From: Hypoxylon rubiginosum
Taxonomy: Eukaryota; Ascomycota; Sordariomycetes; Xylariales; Hypoxylaceae
DNA length: 64,000 nucleotides
Reading direction: 5' to 3'
NCBI GenBank assembly: GCA_902806565.1
Contig: CADCXA010000030.1
Coordinates: 930,001 to 994,000 of the forward strand
Of the stretch, positions 45,606 through 56,934 are shown piece after piece. Position 1 is the stretch's first letter, and every line of letters starts with the position of its first letter. Under the pieces are notes generated by a model. The model had not been told where the DNA came from. It searched no databases and saw only the letters and a list, made by a program, of their open reading frames with translations. Made by a program: the position numbers and the translations under genes.

Positions 45606-46793
45606 TTACGAAGGTGATTTCTCCCTCGCAGTCCCATCCTCTTTCTCCACCTTTTCCTTTTCCCTTTCCTTTTCCTTCCCCTTCTCCTCTACCCCCTTCT
45701 CCCCATCCTTCCCACCACCCGCAGCACCAGCCGTCCCGATCTCCCCCGCCAGCCCGTCGAGAAAGCTCTCGGCCAGCCTCTCGGCGCGCTTGGCCCCGAT
45801 CTTCTTCCTGCGGTCCTCGATATCCCGCTTCCTAGCCTCGCGCGCCTCTTCGCGTCCCTTGCGCGCCCGCTCCGTAGCCTCGCGCTCGGCCGCCAGCCCC
45901 TCCATCTCGCGGCGCCGGCGCTCCTCGTCGCCGCGGCTGAACTGGTAGAACCCGACGCCCTTGGTGCGGATCTCGGCGGCCCCGTCGAAGTGCGCGTCCG
46001 GCGGCGGCGTCGGCTCCTTGTCGCGCCGCGCCGCCAGGTCCGCCATCCGGTTGATCGTCGCGTCTTCCGGCGCGAACGCCGACGACTGGATCACGTCGCC
46101 GAAGAGCAGCCGCTCGGGCGCCCGCGTCGGCTTCGCCGCCATGCTCTCGAGCTCCGCGGCGCCGAGCGCGCTGCGCTGGCTGCGCCGTTGGATCCGCAGC
46201 ATCTCGGCTCGTGTCGCGCGCCGCGTGCGTCCGAACTCGTCTTTGAACTCGACTATCTCCTCCTCCTGCTCTTCCTCGTCTGATTCGTTGTCGGTTCCGG
46301 AGGACGAGTTGTTGGTGCGGTCGGGGTCGTCTTCGGGGTGCTTCTCGGCCCACTTGCGGTCGAAGTCGACGAGCGGCGCCGTGTCGCCGTCTTTCGCGAT
46401 GTAGTCGCCGCGCTTCATGGCCGCGTATAGCCGGGCTTTCTCCTCCATCTTGCGGCGCGCCCGCATGAAGTCTTGTTTATCCTCCTCGGTTCCGTGGGGA
46501 TCCTTGAGCTGGAGCTTCCCATCTTTCCTGCTGCTGCTACTGTTACCGTCTGCCGCAGCGGCGGTTGCGGTGGACCCTGCTTTCCGCTTGGCCTTGACGT
46601 TGAATATGTCGTCTTTGGTTTTGGACGGGCGGGGGCGGCCGGACGTGGCGGGCGCTGCCGTTGACGATGACGATGACGGGTTGGATAGGAGCGAGGTCAG
46701 CTGTGAAGCAAAGTCGAGAGAGCTCGATAGCGGGATCTCTTTCTTCTGTCTCTTGGGCGGACGCTGCCCGTAGAGGTTTGGGTCTTGTGGCAT
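45606..46793 (-). CDS. CCDC174-like coiled-coil nuclear protein
   Basis: One exon, 395 aa from the ATG at 46793 (MPQDPNLYGQRPPKRQKKE); a longer frame begins only with TTG. The family (CCDC174 in animals) is linked to the spliceosome and exon-junction biology, but little is known in fungi. Landmarks are an N-terminal basic signal-like PPKRQKK, the block EEDKQDFMRARRKMEEKARLY, an acidic stretch followed by VEFKDEFGRTRRATRAEML, and GVGFYQFSRGDEERRRREM near residue 300. These two blocks are the family hallmark. A long Arg/Glu/Lys coiled coil follows, ending in a charged tail with GEKGVEEKGKEKE-type repeats. Coding GC is high. No membrane or secretion signal. The gene is divergent from homoserine dehydrogenase, with 344 bp between starts. 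Confidence 0.85.
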   Translation of the reverse strand: MPQDPNLYGQRPPKRQKKEIPLSSSLDFASQLTSLLSNPSSSSSTAAPATSGRPRPSKTKDDIFNVKAKRKAGSTATAAAADGNSSSSRKDGKLQLKDPHGTEEDKQDFMRARRKMEEKARLYAAMKRGDYIAKDGDTAPLVDFDRKWAEKHPEDDPDRTNNSSSGTDNESDEEEQEEEIVEFKDEFGRTRRATRAEMLRIQRRSQRSALGAAELESMAAKPTRAPERLLFGDVIQSSAFAPEDATINRMADLAARRDKEPTPPPDAHFDGAAEIRTKGVGFYQFSRGDEERRRREMEGLAAEREATERARKGREEAREARKRDIEDRRKKIGAKRAERLAESFLDGLAGEIGTAGAAGGGKDGEKGVEEKGKEKEREKEKVEKEDGTAREKSPS

Positions 46794-47137
46794 TTCGGGT
46801 GAGAGCAGATAGAGCTTTGCCAAGGAGACTAGATACCGTAGAGGTCGATGTTTGTCGAGATGGAGTCGTAGGTAGAAATGGAAGAAGCCCGAGGTCGGTT
46901 AATGCCGTCTGGTGTTCAAACGGCGTTTGGTAGTTGAATGTTGAATGAGTTCCCGCCAAAGCCCGCGTAGCCACTATACGTGCTCCACTATACGTCTTAA
47001 AGCTAGGCGGGTTGGCCCCTTGAAAACTACCCCGCGATCGGCCCTTGTATGAATATAAAATGTAAAATTCACAATACTTTTACCCCACGTCTCCAGCAGC
47101 TTATAACAAGAAGTTTAACTGTGCAGTACGACAGCAA
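46794..47137. promoter_or_regulatory. Shared divergent promoter, CCDC174-like and homoserine dehydrogenase
   Basis: 344 bp separate the two start codons, so both promoters must lie here. No clear TATA box or factor site was picked out by eye. Confidence 0.5.
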
Positions 47138-48313
47138 ATGGTTGACATTATGGCGACTAACAAGATCTATGTTGCTATTATAGGTGAACGAACTCATCCC
47201 GTCCTAATCTGCTATTGAAACGTCTCAATTGACTAACACGTTTCCTACTTTAAAGGTGCCGGAGGAGTGGGCAAATGCTTCCTCTCCCAGCTCGAAGCTT
47301 TGTCGAAGCGCCGACCGACTCCCAAGCTGAGCCTCTGCTATATCTCGACTAGCAAGAAAGCACTCTTTAATCCCGACTACTCCATAGCCGTCGAGAATGT
47401 CCTCCAAGACCTTGCCGCCTCCTCTAAAGCTCCAATGAGCTTGCCCCAGGTCGCAGACTATCTAGCTACAGCCCCTTCCAAGGTCATTCTTGTCGACAAC
47501 ACCAGCTCCCAAGACGTGGCTGATACCTACCCTCTCTTCCTCAGCCGTGGCATCAGCATTGTCACACCCAACAAGAAGGCCTTCTCCGGCTCGTACAAGC
47601 TATGGCAAGACATATTTACGGCTGCCGCTACGTCCGGAGCCAAGGTGTACCACGAATCGTCCGTCGGAGCCGGCCTCCCTGTTATTTCGACACTTAAGGA
47701 TCTAGTGGATACTGGTGACGAAGTTACCAAGATCGAGGGTGTATTTAGCGGCACCATGTCTTTCCTCTTCAATTCGTTCGCCCCTGTCGAAGGCTCCGGT
47801 GGCCAGTGGTCGGCCGAGGTTAAGAAGGCCAAGGAATTAGGTTACACGGAACCGGATCCGCGGGATGACCTAAACGGTCTCGACGTTGCTAGGAAGCTAA
47901 CAATACTTGCGCGACTGGCGGGCCTGCCTGTGGAATCTCCCACCTCTTTCCCCGTACAGAGCCTGATCCCGAAGGAGCTAGAGTCGGTTTCGAGCGGCGA
48001 CGAGTTCTTGCAGAGGTTGCCCGAATTCGATTCTCAGATGGAGGAAACAAAAGCTGCGGCGCAGAACAAGGGCAAAGTTGTCAGGTTTGTGGGCAGCATC
48101 GACGTAGCTACGAAGGCCGTCAAGGTCGGACTCGAGGAGTTCGACAAGTCGCATCCGATCGCGGCTCTCAAGGGAAGCGACAACATTATAAGTTTCTATA
48201 CCAAGAGATACGGGGCGAACCCGCTCATCATACAAGGCGCCGGCGCTGGTGGAGAAGTGACGGCGATGGGAGTCACTAGCGATCTGCTCAAGGTGCTGTC
48301 GCAGATTTCGTAG
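47138..48313 (+). CDS. HOM6: Homoserine dehydrogenase
   Basis: Reduces aspartate-4-semialdehyde to homoserine with NAD(P)H, the branch point to threonine and methionine, in the cytosol. Exon 1 is 47138-47183 and exon 2 is 47256-48313. The intron (72 nt, donor GTGAAC, branch GACTAAC, acceptor TAAAG) falls inside the nucleotide-binding loop and restores YVAIIGAGGVGKCF. The protein is 367 aa; a second in-frame ATG at 47150 (MATNKIYV) has a better context and would drop four residues. Features are the Rossmann GxGxxG, VTPNKKAFSG, ESSVGAGLPVI, GVFSGTMSFLFN, and the signature GYTEPDPRDDLNGLDVARK with its Asp and Lys. There is no fused aspartokinase, as is usual for fungi. The 3' end converges on a small membrane-protein gene 87 bp away. 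Confidence 0.97.
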
Positions 48314-48400
48314 TAAAAAAACCGAGGCACAAAAATTATATCCATATTCTATCAGGTATAAATGCCATATTCTATATTGTTGAAGCCGTTTGTGTTTACT

Positions 48401-48817
48401 TCAGTCGGCCGTATGTCCTGAGTAGACGGTACGCCTTTGACTTGCAGCTGGGTTGGTGGAACGAGCCGTGGTGGAACTGGCGCCATTTATCGATGTCGCT
48501 AAGTTGGCATTTTGTCTTGTTGCCTTGCTCGACATGGAAATTGGTTGCGAGGCATCTCGAGGCGGTCGGTTCAGGCGCCAAATCCAAAGACAGAAATCGA
48601 AGATGATTAGGCTAAGAAGAGGTACAGCGAAAGCTAAGCTTGCTAATTTCTAATACCCAAGTTAGTTGGAAGTCTTAGACTGGGGATGTATCGAGGGAGT
48701 ACGTACGAAAAAGAAGGCGATCCAGGTTATGATATTCCAGATCTCGGCAGGCATCAAACCAGTCTGGAAAGAATGCGCAAACCAAGTCATGGTCAGATCT
48801 GTCGGAATTTTATTCAT
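48401..48817 (-). CDS. Small membrane protein, two exons, unknown function
   Basis: No single long reading frame shows this gene; it was found by joining exons 48707-48817 and 48401-48649. The intron (48650-48706, 57 nt) has donor GTACGT, a CTAAC branch site (CCAACTAAC) and acceptor TTAG. The result is 119 aa: MNKIPTDLTMTWFAHSFQTG, then LMPAEIWNIITWIAFFF, then KLASLAFAVPLLSLIIFDF with CLWIWRLNRPPRD, followed by a Ser/Thr/Ala-rich soluble tail ending TVYSGHTAD. One or two membrane segments are expected, with the basic RLNRPP on the far side. The first 65 residues look strongly conserved in style and match my memory of an uncharacterised fungal protein. Function is unknown. Confidence 0.8.
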
Positions 48818-50236
48818 TATGGGAAAATGGATGTATTGAGCGGAAGTTAAGGAGTAATAATTCGTAGAGTGTGGTAGAGGGATAATGGAAATAATTAATC
48901 AGGTTTCGCGCAGTCGCGTTCTTATCAAGCCGAGAATTCAAAGATGGTTCGACTGTGGTGTTATCGAGTCACTCGAGGCGACGTGTGATGGCAACGTCCT
49001 TCTATAGTAACAGCAATAATAATAGTAATAAAGGATAAATGACACTGTCACAAGCTACAGCAAACGTGCATGAGGCTGTACCTAAGTCTAAAGAAGAAGG
49101 AAGAAATTAAACAAAGTGGAAACAAACCGACCCGAACAAACAGAAGATGACGATCAATTTAATAATAATAAGCTGACCACCTGCAAGGACTTACAGGGGG
49201 GGAAGAGGGAAAGTCCCTGACGATCCGATCCCTGAAGATTAAATTATATGTATATCGTGGCGACAGGGCGACCATCCGAGGCTTCCTGGGCTTCCCTGGG
49301 TTTCCCTGGGCTTTCCTAGGTATATCTTTTCCGACCAGTATCCGACCACATTGGCCAAGTTTCAAGGCTTTAATAAACGCCTTACTGTGCTAGTTGTGCC
49401 CAAGCTATTAATAACACACAAACACCATCGCCTAATATCCCTAATATCCAAGCTAGACGTGCAGAACTTGTTAGTTCCTTGCCCAGCCAAGTTTACCTAG
49501 GTATGTTAATGTTAGTATGTTAGCACAAAGTTGTCGAGTTACCGAGACCGAGGCTGCAAAGTCAGAATTACGTGTAAGTGACTTGTACTCAGGTACTATA
49601 CGCGTTACCATGTACTCCTAACACTTGAATGTCAGCTAATGACCTTAGCTCCCGTTATCTTGTCACACAACTGCTTATAATAGCCAATGAATAGACGAAG
49701 GAATTATTAGCATGGTAACTGGAAGCCCACTAAAGCCTTTTATGCATATCGTATATCGTATATACCGTATAATTTATTTTCATAAGTCTTTCATTCTCAG
49801 AATGTTCCGTTGATGAACACATGTGAAGTTCTTAGTAGCTCGGAAAGACATCGTAAGACATACCTGCCATATTCGTAATCACGACTTGGAAATGGAATCA
49901 GAAAAATGGAATCATACTTGCAGCGTTACTACTACTCCACTCAGGAGACGAAGAACCCCTCGGTTCCATGTCGCTCCACCCTTCCACCTTTCGACCCTCT
50001 CCGCGATCTAAGATCTCCCGCTTCTAAATTTCGCCGTGTTTCACCGCCTTAATTCGTCCACCGTTGAAGCTCAAAAAAATCTACCGTTACGAACCGAATC
50101 ATAGCGAGGACGAGCTAATCCTCGGTTCTCTCCTCGGTTCTCTCCTCGGTTCTCTCCATCTACCACATACATTACATACCACGCCCTTCCAAACTAGCCT
50201 AGCAAACACAGCTAGTGTCCCCCCCCTTACGCGATC
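48818..50236. other. Intergenic, no gene seen
   Basis: Contains a Gly/Phe-codon-like TTCCCTGGG repeat (49278-49320), one TACCTAGGTA palindrome (49494-49503) and the 12-bp tandem repeat just upstream of Erg27 (50120-50157). Confidence 0.55.
50120..50157. repeat. 12-bp tandem repeat, three units, in the Erg27 promoter
   Basis: CCTCGGTTCTCT is present three times without change, 80-117 bp before the Erg27 ATG. It is pyrimidine-rich on the coding strand, as are many fungal core promoters. Confidence 0.75.
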
Positions 50237-51788
50237 ATGGCATCTCCTCCCTGGGCAGGGGCCGCGAGCCACGAACAGTACTTTGTCCTACTGACAGGAG
50301 CCAACAGGTATGCGATTCCATTCTCCTGAAAATTTGCGAGAAAAAAAAAGGAGATCGTTTATCTTATCAGACGGGATATTATGTAGTGGCGTCGGCCTCG
50401 GTATCGGACAGCGAATCATCGACGAGTTCCTCGCCTCGCGATCCCTCTCCTCCCACCTCATCCTCATACCGACCACCCGCTCCGTCGCCAAGTCGCGCGA
50501 CACCGCCCGCGCCCTGCGCGCGCACCTGGAGGAGACGGCCAGAACCTCCGACCAGCTTCGCGCTCGCGGGGGGCCCGACTACACCCCCCGGAGCGCGACC
50601 TCCCGCGTCCACGTCCTCGGCATCCAGCTCGACCTGTGCAACCTCCGCTCCGTGCACCGAGCCGCCCGCCAGCTGGTACACGGCGAGGTGAGCGACCCGA
50701 CCGGCGTGATCCCGGACGCGCGGATCCCCCGCATCGACGCCGCCCTCTTCAACGCCGGGATCGGCGGCTGGTCCGGCCTCGACTGGCTGGAGCTTGCCAG
50801 GCAGTTCTTCCGGGTCGGGCTCGTGCAGGCCACCACGTTCCCCTCCTTCAAGAAGGCCTCGCCCGCCGCCGTGCTGGAACCGCGGCAGCTCCTCGGCGGC
50901 GGCGCCCCGTCGGACACGAAATCAGCAGCAGCAGCAACAGCGCCCGCAGACGGGCTGGCCGAGGTCTTCTGCGCCAACGTCTTCGGCCACTACGTCCTCG
51001 CGCACGAGCTGCTGCCGCTGCTGAGCCGCGCGACCCCGGACGAGCCCCGCGGCCGCGTCGTCTGGACCAGCACCATAGACGCCGGCCGCGAGCACCTCCG
51101 GTTCGACGACTTCCAGGCGCGGCGCCACACCCCGCCGTACGAGAGCAGCAAGCGCATCACCGACCTCGTCGCGCTCACCGCCGACCTGCCGAGCGTGGAG
51201 AAAGTGTCGGGCCCCTTTTTCGCCTCCTCCTCCACCACCGACAAGCCCATCAAGCCCCGCTTCTACCTCTCCCACCCCGGCGTCGTCTGCTCCCCCCTCT
51301 TCCCCCTCAACGTCTTCCTCTTCTGGGCCTACTGGTACGCCATGCTCCTCGCCCGCTGGTGCGGCTCCCCCTGGCACCCCGTGAAAGCCTACCTCGGCGC
51401 CTGCGCCTCCGTCTGGCTCGCCCTCGCCGACCAGGAATCCCTCGACGCCCTGCGCGCGGGCCGCTCCAAGTGGGGATCCAGCTGCACCCCCCTCGGCCGC
51501 GCGGCGCCCAAGCGGACCGAGATCGAGGGCTGGGGCTGGGACGGCGAGGTCGGGGCGCTGCTCGAGAAGGAGGAGGAGGAGGAGGAAGATGGCGGCGACG
51601 ACGCGGGCGTCCTGCGCAAGGCCAGGGGCCGCAAGTGGGACGCCGTCGACCTGACCGAGGAGATGCGCGCCGGGTTCGAGGAGGACGGGCGCAGGTGCTG
51701 GGCCGAGCTCGAGAGGCTGCGGACGGCCTGGGAGGCGGCTCTCGGGAAGACGGAGGGCGACGCGGAGGGTAACGGGAATGCTGCGTGA
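50237..51788 (+). CDS. ERG27: 3-ketosteroid reductase, short-chain dehydrogenase
   Basis: Reduces the 3-keto group of C4-demethylated sterol intermediates in the ER, in complex with Erg25, Erg26 and Erg28. Exon 1 is 50237-50307 and exon 2 is 50387-51788. The intron (79 nt, donor GTATGC, acceptor TGTAG) restores LLTGANSGVGLGIGQRIIDE, the NADPH-binding loop; 490 aa. Other landmarks are NAGIGGWSG, VWTSTIDA with the catalytic Ser, YESSKR with the Tyr-x3-Lys pair, YLSHPGVV, and a hydrophobic stretch LNVFLFWAYWYAMLLA that probably holds it to the membrane. It is well over 100 residues longer than yeast Erg27 as I recall; part of the excess is an acidic insert (KEEEEEEDGGDD) near the C-terminus, usual in filamentous fungi. 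The second exon is very GC-rich. Confidence 0.93.
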
Positions 51789-52388
51789 TACATATACCTA
51801 CTTTAACTAGTGAGGAGGTGGTTTGTATTAGATGACGTTGCTTTTTATATTTATACCCCCCAGACCAACCAGTACGTTACTGGCTAATAATTGGCGTGGC
51901 ATTTATAACATTATTTTAATACCTATGAACATTGCTTCAGAAGATATATCTCGAACGTATTCCAAGTACATAGTAGCAGTAGTAGTAATTGTATGAAGCC
52001 AGTATGGGAGCATTTCGATTCGCATTACGGGTATATAATAGTAATAATAACAGCAACATTACCTACATAGACACGTAGATATCATCCCTTTAACCCTTCC
52101 ACCGGAATTCCACATGCCACATATCATTCCATGCCTAAGTAGGTAGGTAGGTCTTTCAAAGAAACATCGCGGAAGATCAGAGCAAAGTGCAACTCGCTTG
52201 ACGCTTCGGTACCGTGTCGCATCAAATATAGGACAAAGGGGGCAAACCTGCGTCTCCCTAGTCTACCAGCCCCTAAACCCCCTTGCCTCCCACCTTACTA
52301 GATAGCTCCTTTGTAAATCCAAACTTCATAACCCAACCAGCCAACCCCCTCTATAAACACTTTACACACAAAGCTGCCATTAGGCTAT
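51789..52388. other. Tail-to-tail spacer, no gene seen
   Basis: AT-rich and repeat-rich, with TAG/TAA triplet runs near 51970-52060 and a (GTAG)n patch at about 52137-52151. Confidence 0.6.
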
Positions 52389-54362
52389 TTACGCAACACC
52401 GTCTACCGTCCTGATACTACTCGCGCTCGTCTCGTCGCTGCGCACGCGCCTCATGACGAGCTTGTGCCCGCGCCCGAACAGGCCCAGGCAGAGCGGGAGC
52501 GGCACGGTGACGAGCGCGATAACAGCAGTAAATATCAGGGCGTTGGTCATGTTCTCCGGGGGGTCGGCTTCGGGGCTTGCCTTGAGGGCGTCGCTGATGA
52601 CGATGAAAATGCCGCCGAGCAGCTGGCCGCCGCCCCAGGCGAGGGTGCTGGTGACCTCGGGGGAGACGGGGTGGGCGAGCTCGCAGAGGAACTCGAGGGC
52701 GATGGGCACGAGACTAAAAGAGGCGGCGCCGAGGATGCTGAGGACGACGTAGGGGCCGGCGAGGTCGCGGGTGCCCGGCATCCAGATGAAGGCCAGGTAC
52801 GAGAGGCCGATGAGGGGCACGGCGACCTTGATGGCGAGCAGGAAGGCCTTGGTGCGGTCTATGATGGGCGAGGAGACGGCCGAGGCCACGAGCCCCACCA
52901 CGATGAGCAGCGCGCCCGCGATGCCGGCCTCGTCCGAGCTGAAGCCGTACGGCAGCATGATCTGGTTCAGCAGCGACGACACGCTGTTGAAGAAGCCGAC
53001 GTAGATCGAGTACGGGATGAGGATTAGCCACATCTCGAGGGACTTGAGGAGCCGGAGCGAGGAGCGCAGAGACGTCTTGGGCGTCGAGCCCGACGGGCCT
53101 GGGGGAGTGGGTGGGGAGACCGGGATGAAGAAAGATGGAAGTGCAGCTACCGAGGACTGAGATCAGGGTTGGTTAGTGACACACAAGATATACGGAACGA
53201 TATTGAGAGGGGAACGTACAATGATAGCGACATAGAGCACGGCATTCGATATATCAGCAGGCCCGGTAACCATGAACGGGACAATAAGCTGTCCCAGCGC
53301 GGCGCCGAACGGATTGGCCAGACTAGCCAGCGCGGTGGCCGCGACACGGCCACGGTTCGTGAACCACATATCGGAGTACCTCGTCGGGGCGGCGAGCACG
53401 AAGGGCTGAGCGAGGCCGGTCAGGATTTGGCCGAACATGACGACGCCGTAGAGGCCGCCGTCGCGCGAGTGGGAACCGGCGTACCGGATCCAGTTGCCGG
53501 CGAGGATCAGCACGGCGGCGGCCATGATGCTGGGCTTAGGCCCCCAGTGCAGGGCGTAGATGACGACCGGCATAACGACGACGAAGGAGAAGAGGAAGGC
53601 CGTCGAGTACCAGTTGATAGCCGACTCGGTCGTGCCGTAGTAGATGGCCGCATTTTGCGAGACGGGCGAGAAGGTCAGCCACTATAGGTGGGTTGAAAGA
53701 GATAACGTCAGCTTTCCCATGTTGTTATATGTCATATCACGTCAGATAGAGTAGCAGCAAAGCTATGTTGGTAGCAATACAGCAATATCGCATGCTGCTG
53801 CCAAGGCGAGGCTGCGTTGCAAGGAGATAAATAGTGAAAGAGAGCTGAGAGAGGTATGTGATAGAAGAACTACCGATTGGTAGATCTCCCAATCGTCTTG
53901 GTCTATCTTATATATATCTCGCAGCCGATTTCGCAGCGAAGCCGTAAGGCAGCAGAAGGGTTAATTTCTTATTTAATAAAAAGGATCACTTACGTCCCAG
54001 CTGACGATGATATTTAGCAGGGTGAGCTGCACGAGCCCAAACCAGCGCCTCTTGTACACCTTGTAGACGACAGCGCCGCGGTCGCCGTTCTCGACGGAGG
54101 CGACATCAACTTCGCGGGAGTGCGCACCGGCGGCGATCCGGGCGGCGAAGCCAACGGCCTCGTCGTCGTTCCCGTCCGTCGAGTTGGAGGCGAGCCGCAG
54201 GTGTCCGTTCTTGGTGGTGGTGCGCGAGCCCTTGGACGACCCGCTGCCGACCGGGTTCAGCGCGTACTCGTCGCGGGCCTTCTTGATGTCGGAACCGGCT
54301 TCGGTGCCGCTGGTCGTCGGTGTGACGGCTTCGTCGTCGTTGGATCCGCGGCTGCCGGTCAT
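52389..54362 (-). CDS. MFS transporter, FLVCR-like
   Basis: Major facilitator of the group related to animal FLVCR (heme, choline) carriers; the substrate in fungi is unknown. Exons are 53994-54362, 53220-53681 and 52389-53156, giving 532 aa. Introns are 312 and 63 nt; the first joins NIIVSWD to [16 protein letters not shown], the second YVAII to [10 protein letters not shown]. The start is the ATG at 54362 ([13 protein letters not shown]); an upstream extension begins only with TTG. About 100 disordered, acidic-to-basic residues precede [20 protein letters not shown], the first membrane helix. The expected 12 helices can be traced, with a Pro/Ser-rich central loop (about 280-305). The motif [20 protein letters not shown] fits the family's conserved loop. 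The long first intron is unusual for this window. Confidence 0.9.
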
Positions 54363-56160
54363 TCTGCCCGTTCCCTTTTGTTGCTTGTGCGTTTTTTCTT
54401 TCTTTCTTCCCGTCCTGCGGCGCTTCTTCGTGTGTGGCTGGCTGAAAAGCGATCTTATCACAAGCAAATAGATGTTCTGGTTTTATTCGGCTAGCCGGAT
54501 GGGATTACGCCCCGCGTCGATCATCCAACTTCCTGTTTCCGAAATATCCAGCCAGCTGGCTACTATACAAGAGTTTATCGATATAGTTCGTCGCAAAACG
54601 AGTGTGTCGTTGGGCGTCTTTCGACGTCTTGGTTTCAAGAGACAATTCCGGGTCGTGGTTCTCTCAAATTCGCATCATGATGGAAATTGAAGCGATTCGA
54701 GTACAGGCCGTTGTGTAAGAGGAAGAGAGGGAGGGAGGAGAGAAACGAATGTTGGTTACGTGCGATGGTTGCATCGATGCGAAATTGCGGAAATAAAGCC
54801 GAACTATTTCACTTTTCCAAACCTACCCGTCAGCGCATCCATAATAAAACCGCAGGATTCTTTAATAGTATAGATAGGTAATTATAAGGCCCTCGGCTCC
54901 GGGGATATGCTCCATGGCCTGTTGTCGAACACCAGCATTGGAATCCACACAGCAAAGTCGGGCTAGATTTAGATACTGGAGGAATCGGGAGTAGACGAAC
55001 TGGAAGCCACTTGATAGGTTGGACGTTAGACGGCGAGGGCATTACCTAATCCTGCTAGCATCTGCTATCCGCTAGGTACCAGGTACCTAAGTAAGCCTGT
55101 ACTTTTTAGGGGCCTCGTTTCTGAACAAAGTTATGCCTTATTGATAGCTGTAGCGTCTCAGCGTTTCAGCTAATCGCCAAACTCTTTAGACTTCGGACTC
55201 GCTAGAGTTCTGATTGGTTACTACAAGGTATACAGCCAGGACACACCTACTAGATTCAGCCACCTCCCCCGTGTAACACCACCTTCTCACACCTTCAACT
55301 TTTCTCTCGAGTCTCGAACGATTTATGCTACTGTAACCCCCTTTGTGACCAAGGGCATAATTGGACAGCCGACAACGTCCTCTTTTTACATACATGTATA
55401 CTACGTGGTCGTCGCACACTTCATCGCTGAAAAATGCATGTAACACTCTTTTAAAGCGATTCGTTATGGGATGTTGAAACAAGCCCCATACAAAGCACCT
55501 GTCATCATGCTATAGGCAGTTTAAGCATGGATTTGAGGGTCTGCCAGAGATGTATATGTAGCATATGTATGTAGTATATAGGGTCAGAAAGTCTAGTCTT
55601 TAATATTATATCTCATTGATGCCGCTACAACCGCACATGCTTTCATACTACCAGACCTACGCGAAGCACCGAGTTACGTAGACATTCTATAGTCCCGTCA
55701 CAAATCGGGTAGGGAAGTGAAATTGTTTTATGAATATTCACTTTCTACTCGGCATAGTTCTTCATTCTCAAACCCAAATCGATAAAGGTGACCAACATAG
55801 ACTTCGTAAATTCTCACTCAATGCCTATGTACAATACCAGCTCTAGGTATATCGGCATTGAGAAGAGAAACGAAACTTTCGGGAGATTTGAGGAACAGAG
55901 ATCTATTTAGAAATTCTTGATGATGCAGTTGCTGTATGGTACATAGGGCAGACGGTTTTTGAGGCACCCCCCGGCTGCGTGGTTATCCGCTTGAGCCGCA
56001 AACCGTGTATTACAGAACCATCACCGCTCGACCGGGGTCGCACGACGACAGCCAGACTACCTTGTCGAAAAACTATCCGGCACGACCGTTTCTAGAATGT
56101 CTATAGATATAATATCGTGCCAGGTGCCGGCTTGTTTTTCTCGAGGTTCGCTTGCGTCGA
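54363..56160. other. Intergenic, no gene seen
   Basis: Several short ORFs, none with a domain. A 98-codon frame at 55186-55482 (-) is not convincing. Confidence 0.55.
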
Positions 56161-56934
56161 TCATTTGAGGACGGACCAGAGCTTGGGAGCCGCGCATTGG
56201 GAGGCGCAGTGCGCAAGGTGGAAGACTATGTGGTAGGATACCCATGTTAGCTTACTGCTGGCATCGTAATTTTATGACTTTGAGATATATATATCTCTTT
56301 GGGTGGGAGATATAGATTAGCGCGAACCCGAGGGAATCCTTACATTCTTCAACACAGTCCTCCTTAGCCTCTCCTTCGTCGGAGGAACTCGTGACACGCT
56401 CGACACATTCATCGAAGTGGTGCTTGGCCGATGCGCACTGTTTGGAGTTCTTGCATTCTGCATGATGCCCGTTAGTAGATATTCACCCTGCACGGTTGGG
56501 TGATTTTATATTCTCAACGGAAGGGCAGCTGCGTGGTACAGCCACTCTGGACGCGAGATTTTATATATGTAGGGCTTTTGAGGCTGCAACAAACCTTCCT
56601 CGAGCTTTTCCTTGGGGTCCTCGATTTCTTCCTCGTCATCTTCTTCTTCCTCCTCTTCCTCTTCTTCGGGTTCCTCCTTTGACTCTTCGGAAGTCTCTTC
56701 CTTGGGCTCCTAAGAAACAGCTAGTTAGTCTTCTATAGCCAATGGACCAATGCAAACTAGAGAGGGTATTTCCAGGGCCGCCGAGAACAGTAAGGAACCG
56801 GCGGAAGTGGATGGAAAGCTAAGCCGAAGCTTTTTTAAGAGGGGATTTCGTACCTCAGCTGGAGCTTCGGCCTCGGCAGTACTCCATGGCGTAGCTGCCT
56901 CGACGAGGTCGTGAATCGTATCCCAGATACCCAT
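56161..56934 (-). CDS. QCR6: Ubiquinol-cytochrome c reductase hinge protein (complex III)
   Basis: Acidic intermembrane-space subunit of complex III that helps cytochrome c1 dock cytochrome c. Four exons: 56854-56934, 56595-56709, 56344-56457 and 56161-56225; introns of 144, 137 and 118 nt; all phases close to 124 aa. The N-terminus MGIWDTIHDLVEAATPWST is followed by a long Glu/Asp run (about residues 28-65). The conserved hinge domain has six Cys (67, 73, 83, 100, 110, 114): ECKNSKQCASAKHHFDECVE, then EDCVEEFFHLAHCASQC and AAPKLWSVLK, typical of the family. Only the first exon has an ATG start. The exons are too short for ORF length alone to reveal the gene. Introns are longer than average here. 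Confidence 0.94.

Noticed and set aside
50636..51772. 378-codon plus ORF inside Erg27
   Set aside because: It is an Arg/Pro-rich alternative frame of GC-rich coding DNA.
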